From the NCBI GenBank assembly GCA_016703425.1, contig JADJCA010000016.1:208201-272200 (forward strand): a stretch of 64,000 nt of DNA. The letters run 5' to 3'. The DNA is from Myxococcales bacterium (GTDB taxonomy: Bacteria > Myxococcota_A > Polyangia > Polyangiales > Polyangiaceae). Under the pieces are notes generated by a model. That model was given only the letters and a program-made list of their open reading frames with translations. It made no database searches and had not been told where the DNA came from. This document shows positions 17,983 through 27,075 of the stretch, in pieces. Position 1 is the first letter of the stretch; each line of letters opens with the position of its first letter. Made by a program: the position numbers and the translations under genes.

Positions 17983-19857
17983 TCAGAGGTCCCAAACGCC
18001 GGCCACGACGCGCTTCTTCTGGAGGCACGCGACGCGCTTTCCGTCGTTGGATACGGCGCAGTGGCGAAGCTCGCCGTCGAGCTCCTTGGCGCGCAGGAGC
18101 CTCGCACCGAAGGAGCCGCGCACGAGCAGGCCAACGCTGGTGGGCACCACCAGCGCGGTGCCGTCGGGAGATTTTGCCGAGCCGGGGAGCCCGGGCGCGT
18201 CGAGCGTTGCGGCCAAGAGGCCGGCACGCCCGGCCTCCGTGACGAGCAGCGGCTCACCGCCCACGATGAGCTCGAGTCCCGACGGGCCCCACGCGAGCGG
18301 CCGCACCGGCTGGGGCTCCCCACGCGGCACCACGCAGCGCTCGCCGAGCGGCGGCACCACCGGCAAGATGACCTCGGTCGCCGCACCTTCGGGTTTCGTG
18401 AAGACTGCACGAATCGCGACGCCGTCGCACGCGTGCACCGCCGCCGCCAACACGGGGCGACCGTCGCCGCCGATGGCCGACGGCCAGGGCGGCTTCCCTG
18501 CGTCGGACTCATCGCCCTGCGCGACGTCAGCGCGGACAACCCCCGCGCGGGTGCGGATCAAGAGGTGGCCGTCGGCCTCGAAGGCCAACGGACCAAAGGC
18601 GGGCACGTCGCGGGGCGGCTCGTCGGGCACCGCGGCCAGGAGGCGCACGCTCGTCGTTTCGCGCACGGGCGCCAACTTCTCGAGCAGCGACTGCACCTCC
18701 TTCAGCTTCGCGGGGCTCTTCGCCGCCGGCGGACGCTGCGCTCGATCGAAGGCGAGCGCGGCGCGGAGCGCATCCCCAAGCGTCGCTTGAGCGCGTGCCT
18801 CGGCCAAGCCCGCTTCCTCAAGGGCGCGGCTCCCGGCGCACGACGGGAGCGAAGCGCCAGCGAGCTGCACGATGCGGGCGCTTCCACCTTCAGCGCAAGC
18901 CGCGTGGGCGAGGTGCCGGAGCTGCCGAACCGAAACGGGAACGAGCGCTGCCTCCTTCCCGCGCGCGGCGCGTGCGACAAGCGCGCCGCTCACGGCGCGG
19001 AAGGAGGCCTCGGGCTCGTCGGGGTCGCGACTTAGTCCCGCCGAGCGATCCAACCACACGAGCGACGCTCCCACGCGAGGCGCGGGCTCGAACGGCGCAA
19101 CGGCCCCATCAAGCGCGATCCGCAGGGCCACGTCATCGATGCCGTCGCCATCGCGATCCGCCGCTTCGACGTCCACGAGCAGCGGTTGTGCGCCGGGCGG
19201 ATCGGCGATGCCCGCGGCAAAGCGCGCGCGCGGCGCCTTCGCTTCTGTCGCGACGACGACGAGCCAGCGCGCCGGAACGCGGTTCGGACACGACGCGCCG
19301 ACCTCGACGACCAAGGAACTCTTCCCGCGAAGCGCCAGCTTCACCGGCGTGTCAGCGCCAGCCGCGACCGGCGCGCGCGCGTCGCACTTGGCGAGCGGCG
19401 GCGACGATGCCACGACGTTCGGGACGAGCGCGGCGGCGGGCTTGGCGCCAGCGTTTGGGCTCGCGCGAAAGAGCGCCACGGCAAAGATGGGCCCTTGCGA
19501 CGCGCCGTCGGAGCGCAAGACGGCGGCCGCATCCTTTGCGCCGTCACCGTCGAAGTCGAAGAGCGCGGCGCCGACGAAGGTCTGGCCCACGGGCGCGTCG
19601 AGCGTCACGCCGTCGACGACGAAGCTTCGTGCCGAAGGCGGCGCCGCGACGAACGAGAGCGCAACACCGCCGTCGGCCCCGGGCCCGGAAGCGGTCTCGG
19701 GCGCCAGAGGCGCGGCGTCGGCCCACGCGGTGGCGGCGTCGCGACCGTCGATCGAATAGGGCACGTACGGCTTGTCACGCTCGCACTTGCACGAAGGAAC
19801 GCTGCCGAGGAGCGCCACGAGGCCGGCAGCCACGATCCTCGACTTCCAGGCCTCCAC
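17983..19857 (-). CDS. Lipoprotein with FG-GAP/VCBS-like repeats
   Basis: The GTG at 19857 is preferred because GGAG lies 7 bases upstream. The 624-residue product has a lipoprotein signal (VAAGLVALLGSVPSC). Two calcium-loop-like repeats are visible: LFDFDGDGAKDAAAVL near residue 100 and DRDGDGIDDVALRI near 245, which is the FG-GAP/VCBS signature. The C-terminal third has WD/YVTN-like strand pairs (LVVTEAGRAGLLAATLDAPG, DGTALVVPTSVGLLVRGSFG, VSNDGKRVACLQKKRVVAGVW). It is probably a surface-exposed binding or reporter protein. It is divergent from the radical-SAM locus, with only 43 bases between the starts. Confidence 0.75.
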   Translation of the reverse strand: MEAWKSRIVAAGLVALLGSVPSCKCERDKPYVPYSIDGRDAATAWADAAPLAPETASGPGADGGVALSFVAAPPSARSFVVDGVTLDAPVGQTFVGAALFDFDGDGAKDAAAVLRSDGASQGPIFAVALFRASPNAGAKPAAALVPNVVASSPPLAKCDARAPVAAGADTPVKLALRGKSSLVVEVGASCPNRVPARWLVVVATEAKAPRARFAAGIADPPGAQPLLVDVEAADRDGDGIDDVALRIALDGAVAPFEPAPRVGASLVWLDRSAGLSRDPDEPEASFRAVSGALVARAARGKEAALVPVSVRQLRHLAHAACAEGGSARIVQLAGASLPSCAGSRALEEAGLAEARAQATLGDALRAALAFDRAQRPPAAKSPAKLKEVQSLLEKLAPVRETTSVRLLAAVPDEPPRDVPAFGPLAFEADGHLLIRTRAGVVRADVAQGDESDAGKPPWPSAIGGDGRPVLAAAVHACDGVAIRAVFTKPEGAATEVILPVVPPLGERCVVPRGEPQPVRPLAWGPSGLELIVGGEPLLVTEAGRAGLLAATLDAPGLPGSAKSPDGTALVVPTSVGLLVRGSFGARLLRAKELDGELRHCAVSNDGKRVACLQKKRVVAGVWDL

Positions 19858-19900
19858 GACGAGCTCCACGAAAGAACACTTACCACGGGGACTGGGCGAT

Positions 19901-20737
19901 ATGCTCGCGGCCGTGCGGGCGGTTATCGGCTTCCTCTTCGCGTGCGTGAGCGCCCTCACGCTGCTCGCAGCAGCCGCTCATGCCGACGAGCCGCACGACC
20001 GCATCAAGAGCGTGCTCAATGATCCTCGCCTGGCGCGCGACCGCGCGACGCTCGACGCGCTTGCACGAGACAGCGACGCGATGCCCGCCGGCGCGGACCG
20101 CGACACACTCGACATGTTCCTGAGCGCGGCGTTCCGCGAACGCGTCGCCGACACGGGACGCGTCGTTCATCACGCGGCACGACTCGAGACGAGCACAACG
20201 GCGTCGCCGCTCCTCAAGCGCGTCGCCCAGGGCACGCAGGTCGACGCGCTGCTCGCCGCCGGTGACGTTTCGGCGGGCCTCGCAGTGGCGAAGCGCAGCG
20301 GCGACGCCGATCTCCTCGGTCGCGCGCACAAGCACCAGCGCCGGGCGCGACTGCACGTGGCGAGCGTCGCGCTCATCGGGCTCTTTGGCGCCGGCGTAGC
20401 TCTCGCGCTCGCGCGCGCCGAGAGCGCGCGCCGTCGGGCGGCCTTGGTCGTTGCGCGGGCGTTCCTTCCGCGCGCTCTCTTCTTCGCCGCGTGGCTCGGC
20501 GGCGCCGGCGCGGTGCTCGCCGCAAGTTACGACAACGCGAGTCCCCTGCCCTTCTTGCTGCTCGCGGCCGCGGTGGTTCCCTTTGCGCTCGGCGCACGCG
20601 CGTGGAGCGCCGTTGGCCGGGAATCGCCCTCGGCTCGGCTCGGTCGCGCCTTTGTCGCGGCGCCGGCGCTCGTCGCCGTGGCCTACCTCACGCTCGAGCG
20701 CACGGACACGTCGTTGCTCGCCGGCTTTGGCCTATGA
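19901..20737 (+). CDS. Exported membrane protein, first gene of rSAM locus
   Basis: The 278-residue protein starts at the ATG at 19901 with GGGG upstream. It has a signal peptide (residues 1-29, ending AAAAHADE), a helical domain of about 110 residues outside the membrane, and four transmembrane segments (ASVALIGLFGAGVALALA; ALFFAAWLGGAGAVLA; LPFLLLAAAVVPFALG; AFVAAPALVAVAYLTL). No family is recognised. The last codons overlap the next gene (ATGA), which encodes the presumed radical-SAM substrate peptide. It could export, anchor or receive the modified peptide, but that is only suggested by the linkage. Confidence 0.7.
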   Translation: MLAAVRAVIGFLFACVSALTLLAAAAHADEPHDRIKSVLNDPRLARDRATLDALARDSDAMPAGADRDTLDMFLSAAFRERVADTGRVVHHAARLETSTTASPLLKRVAQGTQVDALLAAGDVSAGLAVAKRSGDADLLGRAHKHQRRARLHVASVALIGLFGAGVALALARAESARRRAALVVARAFLPRALFFAAWLGGAGAVLAASYDNASPLPFLLLAAAVVPFALGARAWSAVGRESPSARLGRAFVAAPALVAVAYLTLERTDTSLLAGFGL

Positions 20738-21012
20738 GTCGCGACGCCAGCACCGACGATGCGCGCGCGCGCGAGAACCGCGAGACGAGCTTCAAGCCCG
20801 AACACATCCACGTTGTGCGTCTTGGTCACGGAGCCAATTGCTCGAGCATTGGCAGCGTCCTCGACGTGCTCTTCGCGACAGCGGCCGTCGGCTCGGCTCT
20901 GTTCGTGGCGGCCGCCGCGGCCCTCGGTCCCGTTGCGGCCGCGAAGGAGAGCGACGCGGCGCCCACCACTGGCGGCGACGCGCCCACCCAAGACGAGGAG
21001 CCAGAGCCTTGA
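20734..21012 (+). CDS. Candidate radical-SAM substrate peptide (RiPP-like)
   Basis: The protein has 92 residues. A charged, disordered lead (1-24) is followed by a motif-like block HVVRLGHGANCSSIGSVLD (26-44) with the only cysteine at 36 and small, hydroxyl residues on both sides. Next comes one transmembrane-length helix (45-67, FATAAVGSALFVAAAAALG) and an acidic tail. The gene overlaps both neighbours by 4 bases, and the next gene is a radical SAM/SPASM enzyme. Such layout, a short Cys/Ser/Gly peptide immediately before a SPASM enzyme, is typical of RiPP precursors. Unlike most, it keeps a membrane helix after the motif, so the product may be a membrane-bound modified protein instead of a released peptide. 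The start and boundaries are firm; the function is inference. Confidence 0.7.
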   Translation: MSRDASTDDARARENRETSFKPEHIHVVRLGHGANCSSIGSVLDVLFATAAVGSALFVAAAAALGPVAAAKESDAAPTTGGDAPTQDEEPEP

Positions 21013-22193
21013 AGGCGCGCGTCGAGAGCTGGGGCGCGTGGGTCCGCTTCGGCGACGACGCGCCGCAAGCGCCCGTCGACCTCCGCGGCGCGCTCGTCGC
21101 CATCGATCGCGAAGGTGCTCGCACGCTGGGCCTCGATGGCGGGCCCGGTTGGATGATCAGCGACACGGCGAACGGCGGCGCACGTCGACCGCTCGAGGCT
21201 CATGTGGCTGTCACGAGTCGATGCGCCGCCGGCTGCACCGGTTGCTACCAAGACGCGACGCCTCACGGCACTGACGTCGCGCGCACGTCCATTGAGCAGA
21301 CGCTCGATACGCTCGCACACGAAGGCGTCTTCACCGTCGCGTTCGGTGGCGGCGAGCCCCTCGTTCGCGACGATCTCGGCGAGCTCGCCGACGAAGTGCG
21401 CGCCCGCAAGATGACCCCCGTCGTCACCACCAGCGGTCTCGGCATGACGGAGGCGCGAGCCCGGTCGTTGCGATCGTTCGCACAAGTCAACGTGAGCTAC
21501 GACGGCGCGGGGGCCGACTACGCCTCCGTGCGAGGCTTCGACGGTGCGTCGCACGCGGAGCGCGCCATCGAGATGCTCATCGCGGCGGGCGTGCGCGTCG
21601 GCGTCAACGTCGTCTTGACGCGAGACACGTTCCCGCGACTCGCAGAAACACTGGAGCGCGCACGCCTGTTGGGCGCCGTCGAGGCGCAACTGCTTCGCTA
21701 CAAGCCCGCTGGCCGTGCAGCGTCGCTCGATTACCTCGTGCGGCGCCTCTCGCGGGAGCAAGCGCTCGGTTTCGGAGCGACGCTTCGCCGACTCGTCACG
21801 AGCCTCCGCGAAGCCACGCCGCCGCTCTCGCTCCGCATCGACTGCGCGCTCGTGTGTTTTCTGTCGACGGACGAGTCGCTGATGAGCAACGCCGCGCACC
21901 TCGAGCGCTCCGGCATCTTCGGGTGCGAAGCGGGCGGCTACCTCGAAGCGGTCCGCGCCGACGGCCAGCGAACGCCGTGCAGCTTCGCGCCGACCGTCGA
22001 CCAAGCCGCGCTCCGAGCGTTCGTCGCCGCGCCACCCGAGCCGTGCGCATCCTGCCCATTGCGAAAGGTCTGCCGGTGCGGCTGCCGTATCGTCGCGGGC
22101 TTCGCCGAAGGACGCGGCGCTGACGCTCGCCCCTTCGCGCTCGCACCGGATCCCGAGTGCCCGCGCGTCGCCCTGCACCGAGGCGCGTCATGA
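21009..22193 (+). CDS. Radical SAM/SPASM peptide-modifying enzyme
   Basis: The 394-residue protein starts at a TTG whose last two bases are shared with the upstream stop (TTGA). Residues 1-60 hold a small N-terminal domain. The radical SAM motif CAAGCTGC (Cys72, 76, 79) fits CxxxCxxC and is followed by FGGGEPL, the SAM-binding GGE. The C-terminus has the SPASM pattern of auxiliary Fe-S clusters: a Cys in FGCEAGG, another in RTPCSF, and CASCPLRKVCRCGC near 344-357. SPASM enzymes typically form thioether or carbon-carbon links in peptides, and this gene follows a small Cys-containing protein. The exact chemistry cannot be told. Confidence 0.92.
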   Translation: MKARVESWGAWVRFGDDAPQAPVDLRGALVAIDREGARTLGLDGGPGWMISDTANGGARRPLEAHVAVTSRCAAGCTGCYQDATPHGTDVARTSIEQTLDTLAHEGVFTVAFGGGEPLVRDDLGELADEVRARKMTPVVTTSGLGMTEARARSLRSFAQVNVSYDGAGADYASVRGFDGASHAERAIEMLIAAGVRVGVNVVLTRDTFPRLAETLERARLLGAVEAQLLRYKPAGRAASLDYLVRRLSREQALGFGATLRRLVTSLREATPPLSLRIDCALVCFLSTDESLMSNAAHLERSGIFGCEAGGYLEAVRADGQRTPCSFAPTVDQAALRAFVAAPPEPCASCPLRKVCRCGCRIVAGFAEGRGADARPFALAPDPECPRVALHRGAS

Positions 22194-22546
22194 CGTCTGA
22201 GGACGATACGAGCCACGGCGACGCCACCACCGAGGTCTCACGAGCAAGGCGCGTGCGCTTCGTCACGGCGGCGTGCCTATCGATCGCGCTCGCCATCGTG
22301 CTCTACGCGGCACTCCGCGTCGGCCAAGTGCTCGTCGTCCGCGAGCCGGACCCTGCAACGGCGCTCTACGACGCGCACGTCGGTTACTTCTGGCGCATCC
22401 TGACGGCCGGCTACGGCGCCGGTCTCCTCGCACCGATTTGCTTCTTCGTGGTCGAGGCCGCGCCGCTGCGAGCTGCGCGCGCGGTGGCTCCCGCGGTGGC
22501 GCTGTCAGCGAGCGTCTTGCTGCTCCAGTCGATCTTCGCGCCGTAG
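22190..22546 (+). CDS. Small membrane protein closing the rSAM locus
   Basis: The 118-residue protein has an ATG that overlaps the stop of the radical SAM gene (ATGA). Three hydrophobic segments are visible: FVTAACLSIALAIVLYAAL (25-43), a GYGAGLLAPICFFVVEA stretch (72-90) and AVAPAVALSASVLLLQSI (98-116). The conserved-looking GYFWRIL block precedes the second. It is not recognised. Fourfold coupling of the genes says it belongs to the same system, perhaps as a membrane partner of the modified peptide. Confidence 0.68.
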   Translation: MTSEDDTSHGDATTEVSRARRVRFVTAACLSIALAIVLYAALRVGQVLVVREPDPATALYDAHVGYFWRILTAGYGAGLLAPICFFVVEAAPLRAARAVAPAVALSASVLLLQSIFAP

Positions 22547-22585
22547 CGCAGAGCACGGGGGCCGCGCGAGTGGTAGGCTCTCGTA

Positions 22586-23167
22586 GTGACTCGCCCGGCC
22601 CTGATCGCGACCATGACCTACGCGGAGTACCTCGCGCTCGAGGAGTCCTCCGGAGAGAAACACGAGTACCTCCGAGGGGAGATCTACGCGATGAGCGGCG
22701 GGACTCCCGAGCACGCAACGCTCGAGGCCGCCATCGCGGGCGAGCTTCGAAGCGCGCTCGAAGCCGCGGGCAAGCCGTGTCGCGTGTATTCCGCAAACCT
22801 CCGCGTGCGGGTCGAGTCGACCGACTTTGCGTGCTACCCCGACGCGAGCGTCGTCTGTGGCAAGCTCGAGACGAGCCCCGTCGATCGGCACGCGGCAACG
22901 AGCCCGACCCTCGTCGTCGAGGTGCTCAACGACTCGACCGAGTCCTACGACCGTGGCATCAAGGCGGGCCACTACCGGCATATCCCGTCGATCCGCGAAT
23001 ACGTCCTCGTCTCGCAGCGTTCCCCGCTGGTGGAGGTGTGGCGCAAGAACGAGCAGGAGCGGTGGGAGATCGCAGCGGTCGCGGGCCGAGGCGAGAAGGC
23101 CGACCTCGAGTCGCTCGGCATCGCGATCGACGTCGACGCGGTGTACCGCGAACCCGCGACGGCCTGA
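22586..23167 (+). CDS. Uma2-family (DUF820) protein
   Basis: The 193-residue protein has a GTG start at 22586 and full family length. The signature MTYAEYLALEESSGEKHEYLRGEIYAMSGGTPEH is followed by LRVRVESTDFACYPDASVV, with the D of the nuclease-like core, PTLVVEVLNDSTESYDRG and REYVLVSQ. The family has a PD-(D/E)XK-like fold with D-x-n-E-x-V residues visible. The function in the cell is unknown. It is 39 bases after the small membrane protein of the rSAM locus but not overlapping, so it is likely a separate unit. Confidence 0.85.
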   Translation: MTRPALIATMTYAEYLALEESSGEKHEYLRGEIYAMSGGTPEHATLEAAIAGELRSALEAAGKPCRVYSANLRVRVESTDFACYPDASVVCGKLETSPVDRHAATSPTLVVEVLNDSTESYDRGIKAGHYRHIPSIREYVLVSQRSPLVEVWRKNEQERWEIAAVAGRGEKADLESLGIAIDVDAVYREPATA

Positions 23168-23215
23168 GTCCTGCGGCGACGACACGAAGCCGTGTCGTGA
23201 TTCACGCCCGGCGAT

Positions 23216-24262
23216 TCAGAGCGAACACCCCAAGAAGATCGGCTCCGGCTCGAGCGTGACAGCGAAGCGCTCGCGAACGCCCCTTTGGATCGAGCGCGCG
23301 GCGTCGAGGAGCTCTCGCGTGGTGGCGCCGTCTTCGGTAACGAGGGCGAGGGCGTGTTTGGACGAGATGTGCACGCGGCCAAAGCGCTGCCCCTTCTGGA
23401 AGCCGGCGCGCTCGATGAGCCAGCCGGCCGCGAGCTTCACGCGGCCCTCGGAAGCGGGAAACCGAGGGGTCTTGGCGCCCGCCGCGCCATCGACGGCATC
23501 GGCCACCTCGGCGCGCACGATGGGGTTCGTGAAGAACGAGCCCGCGCTGCGCGACTCTGGATCGCCGTCGTCGAGCACCATTCCCTTGCCGCGCCTTAGC
23601 GTGAGAATCGTCTCGCGAACGAGCGCGAGCGGTGCGCGGCCGCCCTCGTTGCCCTCGCCTTCGGCGACCGAGAGAGCTCGTGCAAGCTCGGCGTAGCGTA
23701 CGGGCGCACCAAGCGGCGAGCGCCGTAGTCTCATCTCGACCTCGACGATGATGCGATCCGTCTTGCCGCGAAAGTCGCTGCTGCGGTAGCCGAAGCCACA
23801 CGCGCTAGCCGGCAGCCACGCGAGCGCGCGCGCCGCGCGGTCGTAGACGCGAACGCGCGTGATGACGTCTGACACCTCTTGGCCGTAGGCACCGACGTTC
23901 TGCATCGGCGTCGCCCCTACCGAGCCCGGGATGCCAGAGAGCGCCTCGATGCCGGAGAGCCCCTCGCTCACGCAGCGCGCGACGAGCTCGTCCCACGACG
24001 CCCCGGCCTCGGCGCGCACCAGCACGTCGTCGCCATCTCGCTCGAACGCGACGCGATCCATGGCCAGCTTGACGACGACGCGGCCGCCGCTGCCTTCGTC
24101 GGCCACGACGAGGTTGCTCCCGCCGCCGAGGACGAACAGTTCGGCGCCCTCGCGCTCGATCTCTTCGATGCGCTCCACCAGCGCGTCGACCGACGGCGCC
24201 GTTTCGAAGCGCGGGCACGGGCCCCCGAGGCGCAGCGTCGTGTGGCGACAAAGGTGCTCCAT
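23216..24262 (-). CDS. murB: UDP-N-acetylmuramate dehydrogenase (MurB)
   Basis: The 348-residue protein starts at the ATG at 24262 ([16 protein letters not shown]). It is a peptidoglycan precursor enzyme that uses FAD and NADPH to reduce enolpyruvyl-UDP-GlcNAc. Visible blocks are the FAD loop [33 protein letters not shown], the catalytic region YRSSDFRGK, and [23 protein letters not shown] with the catalytic Ser. The C-terminal ALVTEDGAT is typical of type I MurB. There is no mur cluster around, and it is divergent from the helicase gene by 58 bases. Confidence 0.97.
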   Translation of the reverse strand: MEHLCRHTTLRLGGPCPRFETAPSVDALVERIEEIEREGAELFVLGGGSNLVVADEGSGGRVVVKLAMDRVAFERDGDDVLVRAEAGASWDELVARCVSEGLSGIEALSGIPGSVGATPMQNVGAYGQEVSDVITRVRVYDRAARALAWLPASACGFGYRSSDFRGKTDRIIVEVEMRLRRSPLGAPVRYAELARALSVAEGEGNEGGRAPLALVRETILTLRRGKGMVLDDGDPESRSAGSFFTNPIVRAEVADAVDGAAGAKTPRFPASEGRVKLAAGWLIERAGFQKGQRFGRVHISSKHALALVTEDGATTRELLDAARSIQRGVRERFAVTLEPEPIFLGCSL

Positions 24263-24320
24263 GAGTGCTTCAGATTCCCATTGTCGAGCCGTTCGTGGCA
24301 AAGGTTGTGGTGATCCGCCC

Positions 24321-26961
24321 ATGGCCGCGCCGCTCACGCCCCTGCCCATCGATGGCCTTCTGCCCGACGTCGTTCGGGCGCTGGCAAGCGGCGGAGCGCT
24401 GGTCCTCGAGGCCCCGCCGGGCGCCGGCAAGACAACGCGCGTGCCGCGGGCTCTCTTGGACGCGGGCTTGGCGAAGGGTGGCGAGATCGTGATCCTCGAG
24501 CCGCGGCGGCTCGCGGCGAGGCTCGCCGCGAAACGCGTGGCCGAAGAGCTCGGCGAAGAGGTGGGCCGCACCGTGGGCTACCAGGTGCGCTTCGAGGACG
24601 TCTCGAGCGCCGCCACGCGCATTCGATTCGTGACCGAGGCCGTGCTCACCCGGCGCCTTGTACGCGACCCCGAACTCCGCGGCGTGAGCGCGGTCTTGCT
24701 CGACGAGTTTCACGAACGCAACTTGCACGGCGACGTCGCGCTCGCGTGGCTACGGCGCCTCCGCGAGACGACGCGTCCCGATCTTCTGGTGGTCGTCATG
24801 TCGGCCACGCTCGACGCAGCGCCGGCCGCTGCCTTTCTCGGGTGCCCGTCCTTGCGCTCCGAAGGTCGAAGCTTCCCCGTCGAGATCGAGCACGAGCCCA
24901 AGGACGACGACCGACCGCTCGCCTCGAAGGTAGCGTCTGCCGTACGAACACTCCTCGGGCGCGGCCTCGATGCGTCGAAGGGCGGTCACGTGCTCGTCTT
25001 CTTGCCCGGCGCCGGCGAGATCCGGCGCGCCGCCGAGTCGCTCGAGAAGCTCGCCGCGGAGAACGACCTCTCGGTCGTCCCCCTCCATGGCGAGCTGCCG
25101 CCACAGGAGCAAGATCGCGCCATCGGGCCGTCGACGCGCCGCAAGATCATTCTGTCGACCAACGTCGCCGAGTCGTCGGTCACCATCGAAGGCGTCGTCG
25201 CCGTCATCGATGGCGGCGTGGCGCGCGTCGCGAGTCACGATCCGTGGTCGGGCATGCCCAAGCTCGCGCTCGCGAAGATCAGCCAAGCGTCGAGCATTCA
25301 GCGCGGGACGTGCCGGCCGCACGCAACCGGGCGTGGCGCTTCGCCTCTTCACGAAGCCCGACTTCGATCGGCGCCCCGCGCACGACGTCCCCGAGATCGG
25401 ACGAGCCGATCTCACGCAGCTCGCGCTCGAGCTGTTCGCCGCCAAGAAGACCGACCTCACGTGGCTCGACGCGCCGCCGCCGCGCGCATGGCAAAGCGCC
25501 ATCACGCTGCTCCGTCGCCTCGGCGCGCTCACGACCGACGACGCCGCCGCGATCACGCCGCTCGGTGAGCGCCTCCTTCGCTTTCCCATTCATCCGCGCG
25601 CGGCGCGAATCCTCGTGGAAGGCGAGCGGCGCGACGTCGTCGATGACGCGGCCATCGTGGCGGCGCTCCTCACGGAGCGCGACATTCGTTCCGCCACCAA
25701 GGCGAGCTTCGGCGCGGCGAGGCCGGGCCGTGGCGACGCTCACGCGACGGAGCCAAGCGATCTCTTGGCGATGCGCGACCGCTTCTTGGAGGCCGAGGCT
25801 TCGCGCTTCTCCGCGGGCCCGATGCGCGCCTCGGGCCTCGACGCGGGCGCCACGCTGGCCGTTGATCGAGCGCGAAAGCAGCTCACGCGGGCCACGCGCG
25901 GAGGCGAGCGCGAGCCCCGCGAGGCGAGGCCCGCAAGCCCCGCACGTGTCGCCGTCGCCACCGATCCCGACGCGGAGCTTCTCGTTTGCATCTTGGCGGG
26001 CTTCCCCGATCGCGTCGCCAAGCGCATTCGCCCGGGCGGCTCGGCGCTCGCGCTCGCCGGCGGCGGCTCGGCGGAGCTCTCCGGCGACAGCGTCGTGCGG
26101 CACGCCGAGTGGATGGTGGCGGCTCTCGCGGAGGAGCGGCAAGGCGGCGCGCCCGCCAACGTACACGGAGCCGCACGCGGCATCGTCGTGAGCGCGGCGA
26201 GCGCCATCGAGCCGGAGACGCTCATCGATCTCTACCCGGAGCGCATCAAAGAGACGCGCGAGATCGTGGTGCAGAAGTCGAACGGCCGCGTCTTGGGCAT
26301 GAGTCGCTTGGTCTACGACGGCCTCGTGCTCTCCGAGTCGCCGGCGGCCAACGTCACCGACGAAGAGCTTGGCGCGGCGTTGGCGAAGGCAGCGCTTGCG
26401 AAGGGCGCGCACGCGTTTGCCCCGGAGGGTGCGCTCGAGCGGTTCTTGGCGCGGGCGCGGTTCGCGCGAGAGGTCGACGACACGATCCCAGCCATCGACG
26501 ACGCGCGCGTCGAGGCGGCGCTTCGGTCCATGTGCTCTGGGCAAACGACCCTCGAAGCGGTGGCGGGCATGAGCCTCGTCGATGTCCTTGAGGCGGAGCT
26601 TGGCGACACGACCACGCGCGCCATTCGAACGCTCGCGCCCGATCGCCTGACGCTCGCGCGAGGCCGCGGCGTCAGGGTCGAATACGAGCCGGGCAAGCCG
26701 CCGCATGTCGCGTCGCGGCTCCAGGACTTCTTCGACATGGCGGAGACGCCGCGCGTCGGCGGCGGCCGCGTCCCGGTGGTGGTGCACTTGCTCGCGCCGA
26801 ACCAGCGCGCCGTGCAGGTGACGCAAGACCTGGCGGGCTTTTGGGAGCGCCACTACCCGGCGATTCGGAAGGAGCTGGCGCGAAAGTACCCGCGCCACTT
26901 GTGGCCCGACGACCCGACGCGCGCGCCGCCCGAACCGCCGCCGCGGGGGCGCAGGAGCTAG
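24321..26961 (+). CDS. hrpB: ATP-dependent helicase HrpB, frameshifted
   Basis: This is a DEAH/RHA helicase of about 880 residues once repaired. Motif [13 protein letters not shown] (30-41), motif [11 protein letters not shown] (126), MSATLD, and motif [15 protein letters not shown] are present, followed by the HrpB C-terminal domain with the ending [27 protein letters not shown]. The frame breaks near 25301: upstream it reads ISQASSIQR and downstream [14 protein letters not shown], while the family has QRAGRAGRT. Two bases (GC) are missing from a GC repeat. A real frameshift would remove half the protein, but every downstream codon is conserved, so an error in the sequence is more likely. 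HrpB is not essential in bacteria. Confidence 0.9.
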
Positions 26962-27075
26962 AGCCGCGGGCGCGAGGTCCGCAGGGCCGTAGTTGAGGCG
27001 ACGCGCCGCGATTCAGGCACACCTGCTCGTCCGCGCACCCCCGCCCGCGCACCATCGCCCTCTGCCCCCTGACCC

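Noticed and set aside
23931..24320. Upstream extension of the helicase frame before 24321
   Set aside because: It lies antisense to murB and reads as Ser/Arg/Pro low complexity. The family start is at the ATG at 24321.
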